64,000 bases of DNA from a virus. The DNA is taken from the IMG/VR virus record IMGVR_UViG_3300033182_001391, positions 1 to 64,000 of that record. The stretch is one strand, 5' to 3'. The notes beneath the pieces were generated by a model. The model did not search any database. It saw only the letters and a list, made by a program, of their open reading frames with translations, and was not told the origin of the DNA. Below, one piece after another: positions 8,457 to 19,500 of the stretch. Each line of letters opens with the position of its first letter. Positions within the stretch are counted from its first letter, which is position 1. The translations under genes and the position numbers were made by a program.

Positions 8457-11066
8457 TCAAACTATTTGATTTAAAAAATTTAACTTATCATAATAAGGAT
8501 TATAATTGTCTGCCTTCATCTTTAAGAGAACGGAATCAACTTTTCCTGGAGCTTCTACAGAATAAACATTTTTTCTTACAATTAATCTGAATCTTAAATT
8601 ATTAGGAACATAATCATATTCAACAAAAAACGTGTCAGAAATAGCTCTGTCAAAAACAATCTGGTTTCCATTCTGGATAAACAAAGGAGTATCAGAAGCA
8701 AAGAAAGAAACGCTTTGTGGCTTACCTGTATAATTGGTTAAATTTATTCCATAACTTCCATTTGAAAATCTAACTCTCACAGGCATGTAGGTCCCAGACG
8801 TATCCAAGAATATCGTACCAACATTACTAACATATCTAGAATTTGCCACATAAGAACTATTAACATAAGGATTATACTTTAAGGACACAGTTCTATCAGA
8901 ACCGGTACTAGTAAACCTCTGACCTGAACCCTGACTAGTAGAATACTTTTTCACTGCATTATTAAATATGTTAGACTTTACGAAATCAACTTCATAGGGA
9001 TTAAAATTAGATAAATTAGGAATATAACCAGCACAAAAAATACTGTTGCTAGAATACAAATCTCGATCTAAAATTATTAACTTATTTAAAGATTGATTAT
9101 ACTTATACTTAGTTGCATTAACGAGCATTCCATCCTTGTAAAGTAGAACAGAGGTTGGTACAGCATTAAACCTAAGTTTAGCTGAAAGATCAACCGAGTC
9201 CAGATAAAGAACCTCAGATTTCACATCATCTAAGTCAGATGGAAAAACTGGATACCAATCAGACTCAGAGGACGGAGATTGACTTGTAGATATAGATAAC
9301 TCATAAGATGTTAACTCTGGTATATCATATCTCATATTGGAAGACAAAAAAGAGTCGTCAGTTACTTTAACCTTGCCCTTTAAACCAAGAACCTGGCCAG
9401 CTGACTGTATACGCTTACTGACAAAAGCGGCCTTAGAGTTGTTGGTGTATGCTGTAGACAAAAACTCAACTGATCTTATAGAAAAAGTATACTCGTAAAG
9501 ATCTGAAGATTCATTAATTAAAGTCGACCTTACCGCATCTTTGTAGCCCCTACCTATAATCGGCCTCTTGTAAAATTGCCTCTTAATATCTACTAAATCA
9601 TTCGAATTTTTTCTTGCCAAAAATCCAGAGCTAGCAAGATTATTAGAGTTAGCCGTAGCAGAGCGCGCTTCAATAAAGCTAGATGATCTAACTATATCTG
9701 AATTCTTATCTAGCGTTTCCATTATGGATAAAACTAAATCAATAAATATAGGTGATCTGTAGAATATTGGTTGATCTTCAAAATCAAAATTATTAATCAT
9801 ATATATTTCATTTTGAATTTTATTCTCATAAGTATTTTTATCTTGAGAAAACTTATAGCTGTAGTAATTATAATCTTGAGACCTATTTTTTCTCAGACCA
9901 GACACAGTACTTTTTCTCTTAAAGAAATCAAAAACAATATCCTGCATTAAACTAAACTTACCGCTTCTTTCTGCCACTCTTTTATTAGCAAAATCTTGAA
10001 CAAGCTTAGAATTTAACTCACCAGAAATAGGTGTCATCTTACTTCTGAAATAAGTAGACTGATTGAAAATCAGAATTACCTTTCTAATCAACTGCCTGGA
10101 AAAGGAAATCTCTAAATCATTAGATAAAAGTCTAGGCGAATCTAAAAGAAGAAGATAATTATCATCTTGCAATGAACTATTAGTGTTATTTACGTCATCA
10201 AAAAACACAACGGCCTGAAGAAGTTGAAGTCCATTACCAAAATTAGGAGAAACCCTTAATGTATCCATCTCAACACTAGATACAAATTCAAAATCTACTG
10301 CAACCTGCGCACCCGATATACCATCTAAATTATAGTTGAGATATTTCTCATAACCAAATACATTTGTATTCAAAATTACCGGACTCTTAGCAGTAACGCT
10401 CCATGCATCTTTAATCACATCATTAAAAACATTTCCAAAATCACTTTGACTCGTAATATAGTTATCGTAGTTAGTTTGAATTGAAACTGATTTTATATTG
10501 TCAATGACATTATTAGAAGAATAAGAATTACCTATTTTAAACATTCCCATTTTTGAATCAACAAAACCATTTCCACCTACAGGAAATCCTTCACCATCTC
10601 TGTCGGGAATAGCAAAAGTTACCGAATCATAAATATAGCTATCTAAAATATTATCAAATTTTTCAACATAATTAGTATTATAATAGTCGTCTTTACCAGC
10701 TAGAAATTCATAATTATCTATAAACAACTCTAAATTAGATATATCTTTTTTTATTTTCTCTATCTCAGAATCAAAAACATTTATCATTGAATTGGTAACT
10801 ATACCAATTGAATTTGTTATTGAAAACAGCTGCCTAATTCTTAAAAAAGAATCCCTAAATAAATCTACAATAACATCTCTATCCAACAAAGATAGAGCAG
10901 GTATCCTGCTGGTAGCGAACTCGGTGTTATTAGAGTACTGACCAATAGTATCTATCAAAGCCCTCATGTCAGACTTCTGAACCTTCATAGTTCTAATCAA
11001 AGAAGACACATTAGTCCTACTAGAATTAGAAAGTGCATTTATTGTATCCGGTAATACGTTTAACAT
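8457..11066 (-). CDS. Coiled-coil/discoidin-like baseplate fibre, paralogue 4
   Basis: This 869-residue protein has a helical N-terminus with a coiled coil near residues 85-115 (VFDSEIEKIKKDISNLELFI). A discoidin-like domain follows at about 200-350 (FGNVFNDVIKDAWSV, then VAVDFEFVSSVEMDTLRVSP). A helical segment at 370-450 precedes beta-rich C-terminal domains. The ending (KMKADNYNPYYDKLNFLNQI) differs from the shorter paralogues and could be a trimer-tip or attachment segment. It lies 1 nt from the stop of the peptidoglycan-binding gene upstream. I infer a baseplate or fibre role from position and architecture. Confidence 0.64.
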   Translation of the reverse strand: MLNVLPDTINALSNSSRTNVSSLIRTMKVQKSDMRALIDTIGQYSNNTEFATSRIPALSLLDRDVIVDLFRDSFLRIRQLFSITNSIGIVTNSMINVFDSEIEKIKKDISNLELFIDNYEFLAGKDDYYNTNYVEKFDNILDSYIYDSVTFAIPDRDGEGFPVGGNGFVDSKMGMFKIGNSYSSNNVIDNIKSVSIQTNYDNYITSQSDFGNVFNDVIKDAWSVTAKSPVILNTNVFGYEKYLNYNLDGISGAQVAVDFEFVSSVEMDTLRVSPNFGNGLQLLQAVVFFDDVNNTNSSLQDDNYLLLLDSPRLLSNDLEISFSRQLIRKVILIFNQSTYFRSKMTPISGELNSKLVQDFANKRVAERSGKFSLMQDIVFDFFKRKSTVSGLRKNRSQDYNYYSYKFSQDKNTYENKIQNEIYMINNFDFEDQPIFYRSPIFIDLVLSIMETLDKNSDIVRSSSFIEARSATANSNNLASSGFLARKNSNDLVDIKRQFYKRPIIGRGYKDAVRSTLINESSDLYEYTFSIRSVEFLSTAYTNNSKAAFVSKRIQSAGQVLGLKGKVKVTDDSFLSSNMRYDIPELTSYELSISTSQSPSSESDWYPVFPSDLDDVKSEVLYLDSVDLSAKLRFNAVPTSVLLYKDGMLVNATKYKYNQSLNKLIILDRDLYSSNSIFCAGYIPNLSNFNPYEVDFVKSNIFNNAVKKYSTSQGSGQRFTSTGSDRTVSLKYNPYVNSSYVANSRYVSNVGTIFLDTSGTYMPVRVRFSNGSYGINLTNYTGKPQSVSFFASDTPLFIQNGNQIVFDRAISDTFFVEYDYVPNNLRFRLIVRKNVYSVEAPGKVDSVLLKMKADNYNPYYDKLNFLNQIV

Positions 11067-11067
11067 G

Positions 11068-14000
11068 TTAGCTCCAAGTATTGCCGTTCATGTCTTGCAA
11101 ATCATAAGCAATTCCGGCAGTGAGGTTATTGGATATAACGGAGTATATTTCCTGATCATCAATGAAGTTATCTCTAACTTCTTCAGGAATTCTGATTATA
11201 ACATATCCACCCTTCGAATATGCTTCACCCTGAGCTGAATATACATCCCAATTAGATAGTACCTCTGGTATATCATTTAATAACTCATAATTGGTTCTAT
11301 CCTGTGAAACTCCACCACCCTTTATTCTAATATCCAGGAGGCTAGGCGGAGTATTTCTCGGCCTACTAAGAACATATACAATTGCCATAGGTATTGCTAG
11401 TGGATTATAATCCTTAGAAGAAGAATCAAATAAAGTATAATCCCAAGTATAGTTTATAATACTAGACGGCGAATAATCCGTAACCTGCTCGTACACCCCA
11501 GCATTTGTTTCTAATACAGAACTGCCATAACTTCTCTTGTACAAATCCTTAGGTAAGATGTAAACATACATAGGCGTATCAAAGAAGATGTCTTCATAAT
11601 TTAAAACTGGATTAATGGGTATAGAAGATCCATTAATATGACGAACCATACTGCTTTTATTTTTTGTTGTATAAGAAATTTTTATCAATTTTCTATCAGA
11701 AGGAATCTTTGCCTCTTTAAGCTCTATAACTCCAGTTTCACAGTTAACATCTCTTACATCACTGTAAGGAATTTCGACCCAGTTATCAAATATTGAATCT
11801 CTAATAGAGATTGAGAACTCAGGTTTAACTATTCCAAATACGGAGCTAAAATAATTTGTAGGATGATTCCAAGAAAGAATAGGAGCTCTTCTAACTCTTA
11901 TCTTTCTTTCGTCCATTATAATAGGTGACTCATCGTAAACATCATAATTACCATAGCCATATATCTTAGACCAAGAACCAGTAGACAAATCAACAGTACT
12001 ATATTCGGCTAAAAGTTCTTGATTCAAATAATTATCTTCCCAAGAACCAAGATTATATGATCTGTTAAATAGCACTTTCTTTTTAAATGATCCGCTTTTA
12101 ACAGGAAGCTCCCAAGTTTCAAATCTAGATATATCCTTTGAAAAATTACCAATACCTATAGACGACGGTGTGTTAATTGAAATCGAATAAACTGGAGCAA
12201 TATACTTAACTGGAACCTGAACTGGCCTAAAGGTTGTATCTACTACAGGTCCAATGAACTCATTATCATTTTGAGTATTTCCATCAGCATCGATAGCGCA
12301 AACACCTATGAAAATATTTCCTACACCTCTTCTAACAAAATCTATATACTGAATATTTTTACCCAAGAATTCTTTTTCGTTTATATCATAGAACCCGTAA
12401 ACCAATCCCTCTTCTGATGTTTCATTAGAAACTATAAAACTACCAAATCTTAGATCACCCTGATCATCAATATTATCAACAGCGGCCGCAGCAATATCAG
12501 ATGCACTGGGAAGACCAAAAGGCCTGCCAGCAGAATTACACAGAAGCATAACTCCATCATTTACAGTTACATCTTTTCTACCATCTTTATAAATAAGTCC
12601 TTCATCCTTAAAACTTCTTAAAGAATATCCAGAAGAAAGATCTCTAGAAACACTAACGACATCAGCGTCTGCAAAATAAATTTCTGAAGTACCCAAAACA
12701 CCGGTAACATAAGTCGTTCCATTGGCTATATTCGTAACACCAACAGGCGAGACACCAATAGAATCAGAAGACCAAATCAGCTGATTTGTTGGAGTCGTAA
12801 CCTTAGAAACCGTAAAGACACCATTCTTAACAGCAGATGGTCTAGATCTAGAGTGACTAAAAGTAGATTCGTTTAATTTAAGTTTAATTGTATCTCTATT
12901 ATTAATCTGCACAAATATTTCTCTACCATTTAAAATATCATACACATCAAAATCTAGACCATATGTCCTACCACCATAACTTAAACCAGTTATATTCAAA
13001 GAATAATCACTATTATCAAATCTCTTGATTAGTTCATTTGTACCTACGCGAACTCGTTGCTCTGCTCCTATTTCCACAATTCCATTAACAGGAATATTCC
13101 TAACATCAAAAATTAAATCAACAGAAACAGGACTTTCATTATCTTCAAATTCTCCAGTTCCTTGACTAGGAACACCATTTGTTATACCCTCTGCTTTTAT
13201 TCTCTTGATACCAAAACCCTCGGCCCTACCATACTTAGAACCCAAAGATCCACCAACAAGTTTTATGTAACCAAATCTATTCTGAGAACCAGGACCATTA
13301 ATATCTATCGCAATCTTGCTTCCGGAAATATTTAATGTAGTATTAGTAACCCTATAGGAACCTCTGTCGTTACCTCCAGAAGAACTCAAACCATACTCTG
13401 CGACCTTAAAGTTAGTCCAACCATCAACACCTTCAATGACAATTCTATTAACAGTTTCTAAGTGAGTTGGAATAGAGAAATAGATATAGTCAACACCCTC
13501 ACTAGGGCCAGTTGTTCCTGTAAAAGTTATCTTTCTATAATTGTCTTTAATATTTATTTTATCTGCAGTTACAGTAGATGCGGCTGCTAGAATGAAATTT
13601 CTAACTCTATCATTTACCTGAGATGGTGCAGCGTTGACGCTCTGATCGTAGCTGGGCCTATGGTTTTCTTTTGCATTTTTCCAAAACCTAGCCATCAACC
13701 ACTTGGTTTCACTATCTACTATACCATCAATATATCTGGCCCCTTCTTGCTGCTGAAACTGCCTGATTCCGTTAGCGGTTTGTGGACCATAAAAACCGTC
13801 TAAAGGATAAGGGTAGAAGTTTCTTCCGGTTATATTTTTATAAGTCCATAAAGTATATTGTATATAGGTTGCGTAATCACCAGAATTTCCATTAGTCCAA
13901 ATGGCAGTTTTGTTCCCTAAATCTATATCTCCTGTATAAGGGAAAATATTAGAAGGACTACTAGTGTTAGCTTCCCTGCCCTGACCCAAATCATCCAAAG

Positions 14001-16566
14001 CAGACCTAAAACTGAAACAGTTGGGTGAAGTATCTTCTCCAGGAAGGGGCTCAGACATTATCTCTTCAGGCTGATTTAAAGTAGCAGTAAATGTTGCTGA
14101 GCATGAGAAGTTTACCTTGACATTGAATCTTGATGCCTTCTCTTCAGGAACAGCAACATAAGAATAAGAAGAAGAAAGCTTAAAGGGATAAGACTTAAAC
14201 GAATTTAAAACGCCAATATTATTTGAAAGAACTGCATTACCAGACGCACTTACCGGCTTAGTCAGAATAGTATAAGGGCCCATAGAAGAAAGGACACGTA
14301 GAATAGGGGATCCCTTAGTAGTATACGCATAAAGTTTTTCATCGTTATCATTCATCTTCCAAACAGTATAAGAAGACGGTATATCTTCTTCTTCTATTGC
14401 TAAGTCATTACTAATCAAAGTCGAATTATAAACTTCAACATCTGGATTAGTAGTCTCTATATACATCTCTATGGTGTCAACATTAGTAGCTATTTTATCT
14501 CTCTGATAATCTGGGAGAATTTTACTTAATTCATTTTTATAGAAATCAAGAATAGTAGGATAATCTTTAATCAAATCTCTAGCGTAAAACTGACTAGAAG
14601 AATTACTAGAAACATTTACATACAATTCCTCTCTTTCATCATCTAAAAGAGCATCATTGTTCATCACCCAAGAAGAATTCCAATCCGAAACAAAATTGTA
14701 TACAGCGGATCGGGTATCTATAATTCTACTTGAATGTGCCTTACAGTATGTCGCATACGCAGAAATGTTAAACAAAAGCTTTAGGGGACCCTCAACTACA
14801 CCAGAGTAAAAATTTCTATCCTCGGTATCAAGTGAACTGTTACCATAGTTACTGTTCAAGGGCTCTTGATTTTGAGAAGTTGAATAAATAGAGTTACAGT
14901 ACTGCAAGAAAGGGAAAGTAGTTGCAATTATATTTCCTCTGGAAATCCTATCCGAAGAAGTTATAAATGGAAGCAATGTGCCTATAGATGACGCAGCTGA
15001 AGTCTCATCAAATCCTGAAAGTATAAAAGAATTCTCAGAAGAAGAAAAAGACCTGTATCTACGATACACGGGATCTCCAGTTCTAGCAGTATTAGAAGAA
15101 CCAAATATCCCATAATACGGTTGATCAAAAGCCGTGTCATTAAGATTCCATCCACCACTTTTAGCTGAAGATAAAATTGGAGAAGTTTCACTCATGATAA
15201 TGTGATTACCAGGAATCGTATCTCTTTCAACCTGCAAGAAAGAATCCAACTCTGTTGCGTCTGCATCACCCAAGCTTAAATCTAAAACAACAGTTCCATT
15301 ATTCCTTAGAAATGTAGTTAATTTATTAGCATGAACTTCACTTATTTTAAAATTTGGAGACCAAACAAGAATATCATAATCCCTTAAATCATCTACAGTA
15401 TCTATGTCAACTTTCCAATAATCAGCCAGCAAAGTATCATCTAAGTCTGAATTTGGATTTACATATCTATACTTAAATAGATTAAAAGGAGATTTCTCAA
15501 GCCTCTGAAAAGCGTAAGGATTGATTACACTATTGGTTTTCTGATTAGAAGAACTATAAAGAACTCCAGCATTGACAGTTCTTAGGGCCAGCAGATCTCC
15601 GTCTAATTCGTCGCCAAAATCAATTTCATCAAGATTAATTGAAAGCCTAGACTTAGCTATAAGTCTCCAGTTAAAAATCTCATATGTTCTATAATCAGAA
15701 AAACCTTTTGAAGGAGAAAAAATCTGATAACCACCAGCTATATTGGAACTATCAACTAAAGTACTATATTTGTCATTAACTTTCTTTAAAGAAAAAATAT
15801 TTTTGTTATAACTATTTTTATCTACTACAGTACTTTCTTCTGGAACCTCGCTCATGTAAGGAACTGCATTAACCGTCTCAGCATAAGCCAGCTCTTGGCT
15901 AAATATATTTCCATACTCGTCAGAGTCTACCTTATCATAAACAAGCTTTAAATTAATTGGTGGATCTGCATTAAAAAATACAACTACTCTACAAGGTATT
16001 TCGTTTCTTGAATAATTATTTGAAGTTTTAAATGGCTCTAAAAGAATTCTATACTTTCTTTTTCCAGAAATAGTGTCTAAATACTCAAAGCCTTCAGAGT
16101 CAATAACTTTAATTGAGAGATCTGACAACTTGTCTGGATCAAGAAAATCTCTATCCGAGGAAGGACTAAAGAATGGAGGAGCTGAGATGAAATATCTACT
16201 AACATACTTATAGTGAATAAAATCATTTACATCGACACTATCGACATAAACACGCTGAGTGGTAAATGCTTCTGTTAGAGGAACATTTGAAATTGTCAAA
16301 TCATTGGAATAGAAATTATAATTTCCATCAAGCCTATGTAGAACACCTAGCTCATCAGCGTAGGCTAAAACTTTTTCTCCAGATATACCATTACCAACCC
16401 TATTTTCCTGTATTGAAGTAGATATATCTATGAAGCTAAGAGAATTTCCTGCAGTTATCTCTTCCGAGTTAAACCAAGCCAAGCCTACGGAATTATCGGG
16501 AACATTATTTCCTATCTTAACCGCTTTTTCTTTCCCATCAGAAGTTAAGTTAACAAACTTTTCCAT
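11068..16566 (-). CDS. Large baseplate/tail-fibre protein with a peptidoglycan-binding domain
   Basis: This 1832-residue protein is a chain of beta domains with recognisable inserts. Residues about 365-470 (LRDYDILVWSP, ANKLTTFLRNNGTVVLD) look like a GATase1/ThuA-like Rossmann domain. Residues about 885-960 are a peptidoglycan_binding_1 domain: IQYTLWTYK, then DGFYGPQTANGIRQFQQQEG and DGIVDSETKWLM, with the usual G-x-x-T-x-x-A-[IV]-x-x-F-Q core. A discoidin-like domain follows at about 1010-1130. The C-terminus has PPSLLDIRIKGGG, resembling the terminal motif of the downstream fibres. The wall-binding domain suggests this protein anchors the baseplate to the cell wall. The start shares one base with the upstream stop (TAATG). 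Confidence 0.7.
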   Translation of the reverse strand: MEKFVNLTSDGKEKAVKIGNNVPDNSVGLAWFNSEEITAGNSLSFIDISTSIQENRVGNGISGEKVLAYADELGVLHRLDGNYNFYSNDLTISNVPLTEAFTTQRVYVDSVDVNDFIHYKYVSRYFISAPPFFSPSSDRDFLDPDKLSDLSIKVIDSEGFEYLDTISGKRKYRILLEPFKTSNNYSRNEIPCRVVVFFNADPPINLKLVYDKVDSDEYGNIFSQELAYAETVNAVPYMSEVPEESTVVDKNSYNKNIFSLKKVNDKYSTLVDSSNIAGGYQIFSPSKGFSDYRTYEIFNWRLIAKSRLSINLDEIDFGDELDGDLLALRTVNAGVLYSSSNQKTNSVINPYAFQRLEKSPFNLFKYRYVNPNSDLDDTLLADYWKVDIDTVDDLRDYDILVWSPNFKISEVHANKLTTFLRNNGTVVLDLSLGDADATELDSFLQVERDTIPGNHIIMSETSPILSSAKSGGWNLNDTAFDQPYYGIFGSSNTARTGDPVYRRYRSFSSSENSFILSGFDETSAASSIGTLLPFITSSDRISRGNIIATTFPFLQYCNSIYSTSQNQEPLNSNYGNSSLDTEDRNFYSGVVEGPLKLLFNISAYATYCKAHSSRIIDTRSAVYNFVSDWNSSWVMNNDALLDDEREELYVNVSSNSSSQFYARDLIKDYPTILDFYKNELSKILPDYQRDKIATNVDTIEMYIETTNPDVEVYNSTLISNDLAIEEEDIPSSYTVWKMNDNDEKLYAYTTKGSPILRVLSSMGPYTILTKPVSASGNAVLSNNIGVLNSFKSYPFKLSSSYSYVAVPEEKASRFNVKVNFSCSATFTATLNQPEEIMSEPLPGEDTSPNCFSFRSALDDLGQGREANTSSPSNIFPYTGDIDLGNKTAIWTNGNSGDYATYIQYTLWTYKNITGRNFYPYPLDGFYGPQTANGIRQFQQQEGARYIDGIVDSETKWLMARFWKNAKENHRPSYDQSVNAAPSQVNDRVRNFILAAASTVTADKINIKDNYRKITFTGTTGPSEGVDYIYFSIPTHLETVNRIVIEGVDGWTNFKVAEYGLSSSGGNDRGSYRVTNTTLNISGSKIAIDINGPGSQNRFGYIKLVGGSLGSKYGRAEGFGIKRIKAEGITNGVPSQGTGEFEDNESPVSVDLIFDVRNIPVNGIVEIGAEQRVRVGTNELIKRFDNSDYSLNITGLSYGGRTYGLDFDVYDILNGREIFVQINNRDTIKLKLNESTFSHSRSRPSAVKNGVFTVSKVTTPTNQLIWSSDSIGVSPVGVTNIANGTTYVTGVLGTSEIYFADADVVSVSRDLSSGYSLRSFKDEGLIYKDGRKDVTVNDGVMLLCNSAGRPFGLPSASDIAAAAVDNIDDQGDLRFGSFIVSNETSEEGLVYGFYDINEKEFLGKNIQYIDFVRRGVGNIFIGVCAIDADGNTQNDNEFIGPVVDTTFRPVQVPVKYIAPVYSISINTPSSIGIGNFSKDISRFETWELPVKSGSFKKKVLFNRSYNLGSWEDNYLNQELLAEYSTVDLSTGSWSKIYGYGNYDVYDESPIIMDERKIRVRRAPILSWNHPTNYFSSVFGIVKPEFSISIRDSIFDNWVEIPYSDVRDVNCETGVIELKEAKIPSDRKLIKISYTTKNKSSMVRHINGSSIPINPVLNYEDIFFDTPMYVYILPKDLYKRSYGSSVLETNAGVYEQVTDYSPSSIINYTWDYTLFDSSSKDYNPLAIPMAIVYVLSRPRNTPPSLLDIRIKGGGVSQDRTNYELLNDIPEVLSNWDVYSAQGEAYSKGGYVIIRIPEEVRDNFIDDQEIYSVISNNLTAGIAYDLQDMNGNTWS

Positions 16567-19500
16567 TAGCTATCCTCATAGTCTGGATGTAAATTATTGT
16601 AATCAGTTATCTGATTAGGAGTCGAACCCAAAATTCCTAGCTGATATTGATCATATCTCCTAATTGGTATCCAATCACTAGGAATCCAATTAGGAGTTGA
16701 ATCAGAATAATAAACTAAATCAGGGTTGCTATGATCATAAACAAATGATGGTGTTGACAGCATTTGGCTTTCACTATCTAAATCAACCGTAAAGACCGAA
16801 GACATCGGAAGCAATTCGTTGGTGTAATGCAAATTGTCATAAAGCTCATGCCAGTAAACAACATCTCCCGATATAGTAACATCAGAAGCTGTTAAAACCT
16901 CACCATTAGACTGCAGCAAACTTACCACAGCTGCGGGATCCTTAAGCTCAACTCTAACAAATCTTAAACCAGGATTCAGATTATTATTTACAGTTATTAA
17001 GTCATTCAGGTAGAATGTACCATCTGGATTAGTTGTAATTACTGAAGGTGTCGTATCGGTAAACAAATCTCTGTAAGAAGAATTCTCATACCAATACAAC
17101 TCTATTTCCTCCTCAAGAGGTCTATCATCCCAATAAACTCTACCAGCCACAGTTACATCAGATTCTCCGTCAGCATCAAGGGAAAATCTTACCGGAATAG
17201 CTTTTATCTTTAACCTAAAATTATTACCCCTAAGAATATTATAATCTACAGTTTCAAGATATCCTTCAGAACTACTATTGGGTCCACCGTTCGGAGTTGC
17301 AGAACCTATACCCTCTATCGTTATTGTATCCTGTGCCACCGTAGCTGGAATTGCACCAGAGTACCTAATTACACTATAGCCGAATCCATTATCGTTAGTA
17401 GTTACAAACTGAGGTGTTGCATCTATATTTGAACCATAAATTTTGAAAGTTTGACCTGGCTTTAAATTGTTATTTTCATCATAAGAGACTAAAGAAAGAT
17501 TCATATAATCTTGAACGTCATCCTCTATGTAGGCCGGCGATAATATTGGCTCCACATAGCTAAAGTTAAAGCTATCGTTAGAAACGTAAACAAATCCTTC
17601 GTGAAGAGGATTGTCAATTTGATCTATCTCTAAATCAATAGATCTAAGAGAATCTTTTTTACTGGTTTCATAAGTAATTTCATATGAAGAAGATAAAGAA
17701 GGTGTGGATGAGAAGTAGATTATTGAATTGTACTGATCAGATGAATCATCATATACATCGGGATCAACAAAGAAAGAATCTTCAACTTTGTAAGAAACTA
17801 AATACTCTCTACCTTTTACTGCAGGTGTACTAGAATCAAATGGTGTTATAGTTGAATCCTGACTACTCAGGCCACTAAACAAAACAGTATTATTGTAAGC
17901 ATCCGTTACTGTGACGTCTGAGATATTTTGATATGCCAAGTAGAGAGAGTTACCCTCATTGCCATAAACTGACTCTAGGTTATAGAAGCTATGCTTTCCA
18001 GGAGTAGCCGAATCTTCAAAAGCAACATTTCTATATTCTACACCGTCAACATTTGCTATAACAGGAGCACTAAGAATAGGTGTCTCATCTAATGTTAATG
18101 AGAAGAATTTGCCTGTTTCATTTTGTGTATTAGAAACAGAATATATATACCTATCTTCTTCGCCGTAATATATCCAACCTGGATTTAAGGCTAGCTTATA
18201 TGGCTCCTCTTTGAATGCCATAAACGAAGATGTTGCCTGCTCGCTGTTCTCTATTGCATAATTTAAATCGGAAACAACTTGCGCAGGATTATCTATAGCA
18301 ACTCTTACATCTACATTGTTACCATATATTTTAATATTTTCTATAATATGCTCAAGACTATCATTTATACCAAAATCATTTGCACCTAACAAATATTTAT
18401 CTATTAGATTATCCTTATTAAAGAATACGTTAGTTAACTCTTCTCCGTCCCTGTAGGCATTCCCGTAACTATCCATAAATCCACTAAAGAATGGATTGTT
18501 AGTTGTAGCAGAGAAGAAGTCGTAGTAAAGATATCTTAAAGGATAAAAATCACCGCTAGCAGACTCTAAAGATAGATAGTCAACACTTCCATCATAATCT
18601 ATCGTTGCCGATTCAAAATAATCCTGGCCAACAACAACTGAGTCTGAAGAATCATACTGCGTAAACACAATGTTTGGAGAAGAAGGAATAAAATATATGT
18701 CTTCATCATTTGGATCTTTTGCAACACCGCCATAAGTATAGATATCTAATTCATTATTATTTTTTGTGTAAACAGTATTCTCACTAACATTAAAATAAAT
18801 ATCTTGCGGAGTAGCAGAGGATGGATAAACAATATAATCCTTAAGACTTTGAACCTCTAACACTGAAGGTGTAGCTGAAGTAGAAGAAAAAGTATTTCCA
18901 GAATTAATAATTAAAGAATCTGAAAGAGTATCAGTATAGCGAATGGTTGGCGTTGAGTCATATCTATCAGAAACTAAAAGAAGATTAACATTATAGCCAT
19001 CTATATTAGGACTGGCTATAGAAATAGCGGATCCATCACCATCTCTATAATTTGGTGTTGACTCATCAAAAGAAATCTTGTAATCATTTACCCCTACTGA
19101 ATCATAAACTTGAGCAATAGCATTCCACGCTTTAGCGGGAACAACCCTAATTTCGTCGGCATCAGTTATCGCTATTCTTGTAGAATTAGGTGTAGATAAA
19201 GTATTTGAATATTGCTGATTATAAATCTTGTCTCTAAATACTATTGTATCCTCAGTTACACTATCTGCTCCAAAAATTTTATAAGATATATACTCTGGGC
19301 TAGCTGAACTATTTTCAGGATAAAGATTTTCTAAAAGTAAAGATGGATCATCTTCATACGTAAAGTTAGCGTAGAAGGTAGATGGAGTTGCATAATTGTC
19401 GTGAGATTGAAGATCAATCTCGTAAACGAATGCTGCACCTATTCCATCGGTAGGCAATATGGAATCGTAGATATCTACAGAGCCACCATTAGGAGAAGCA

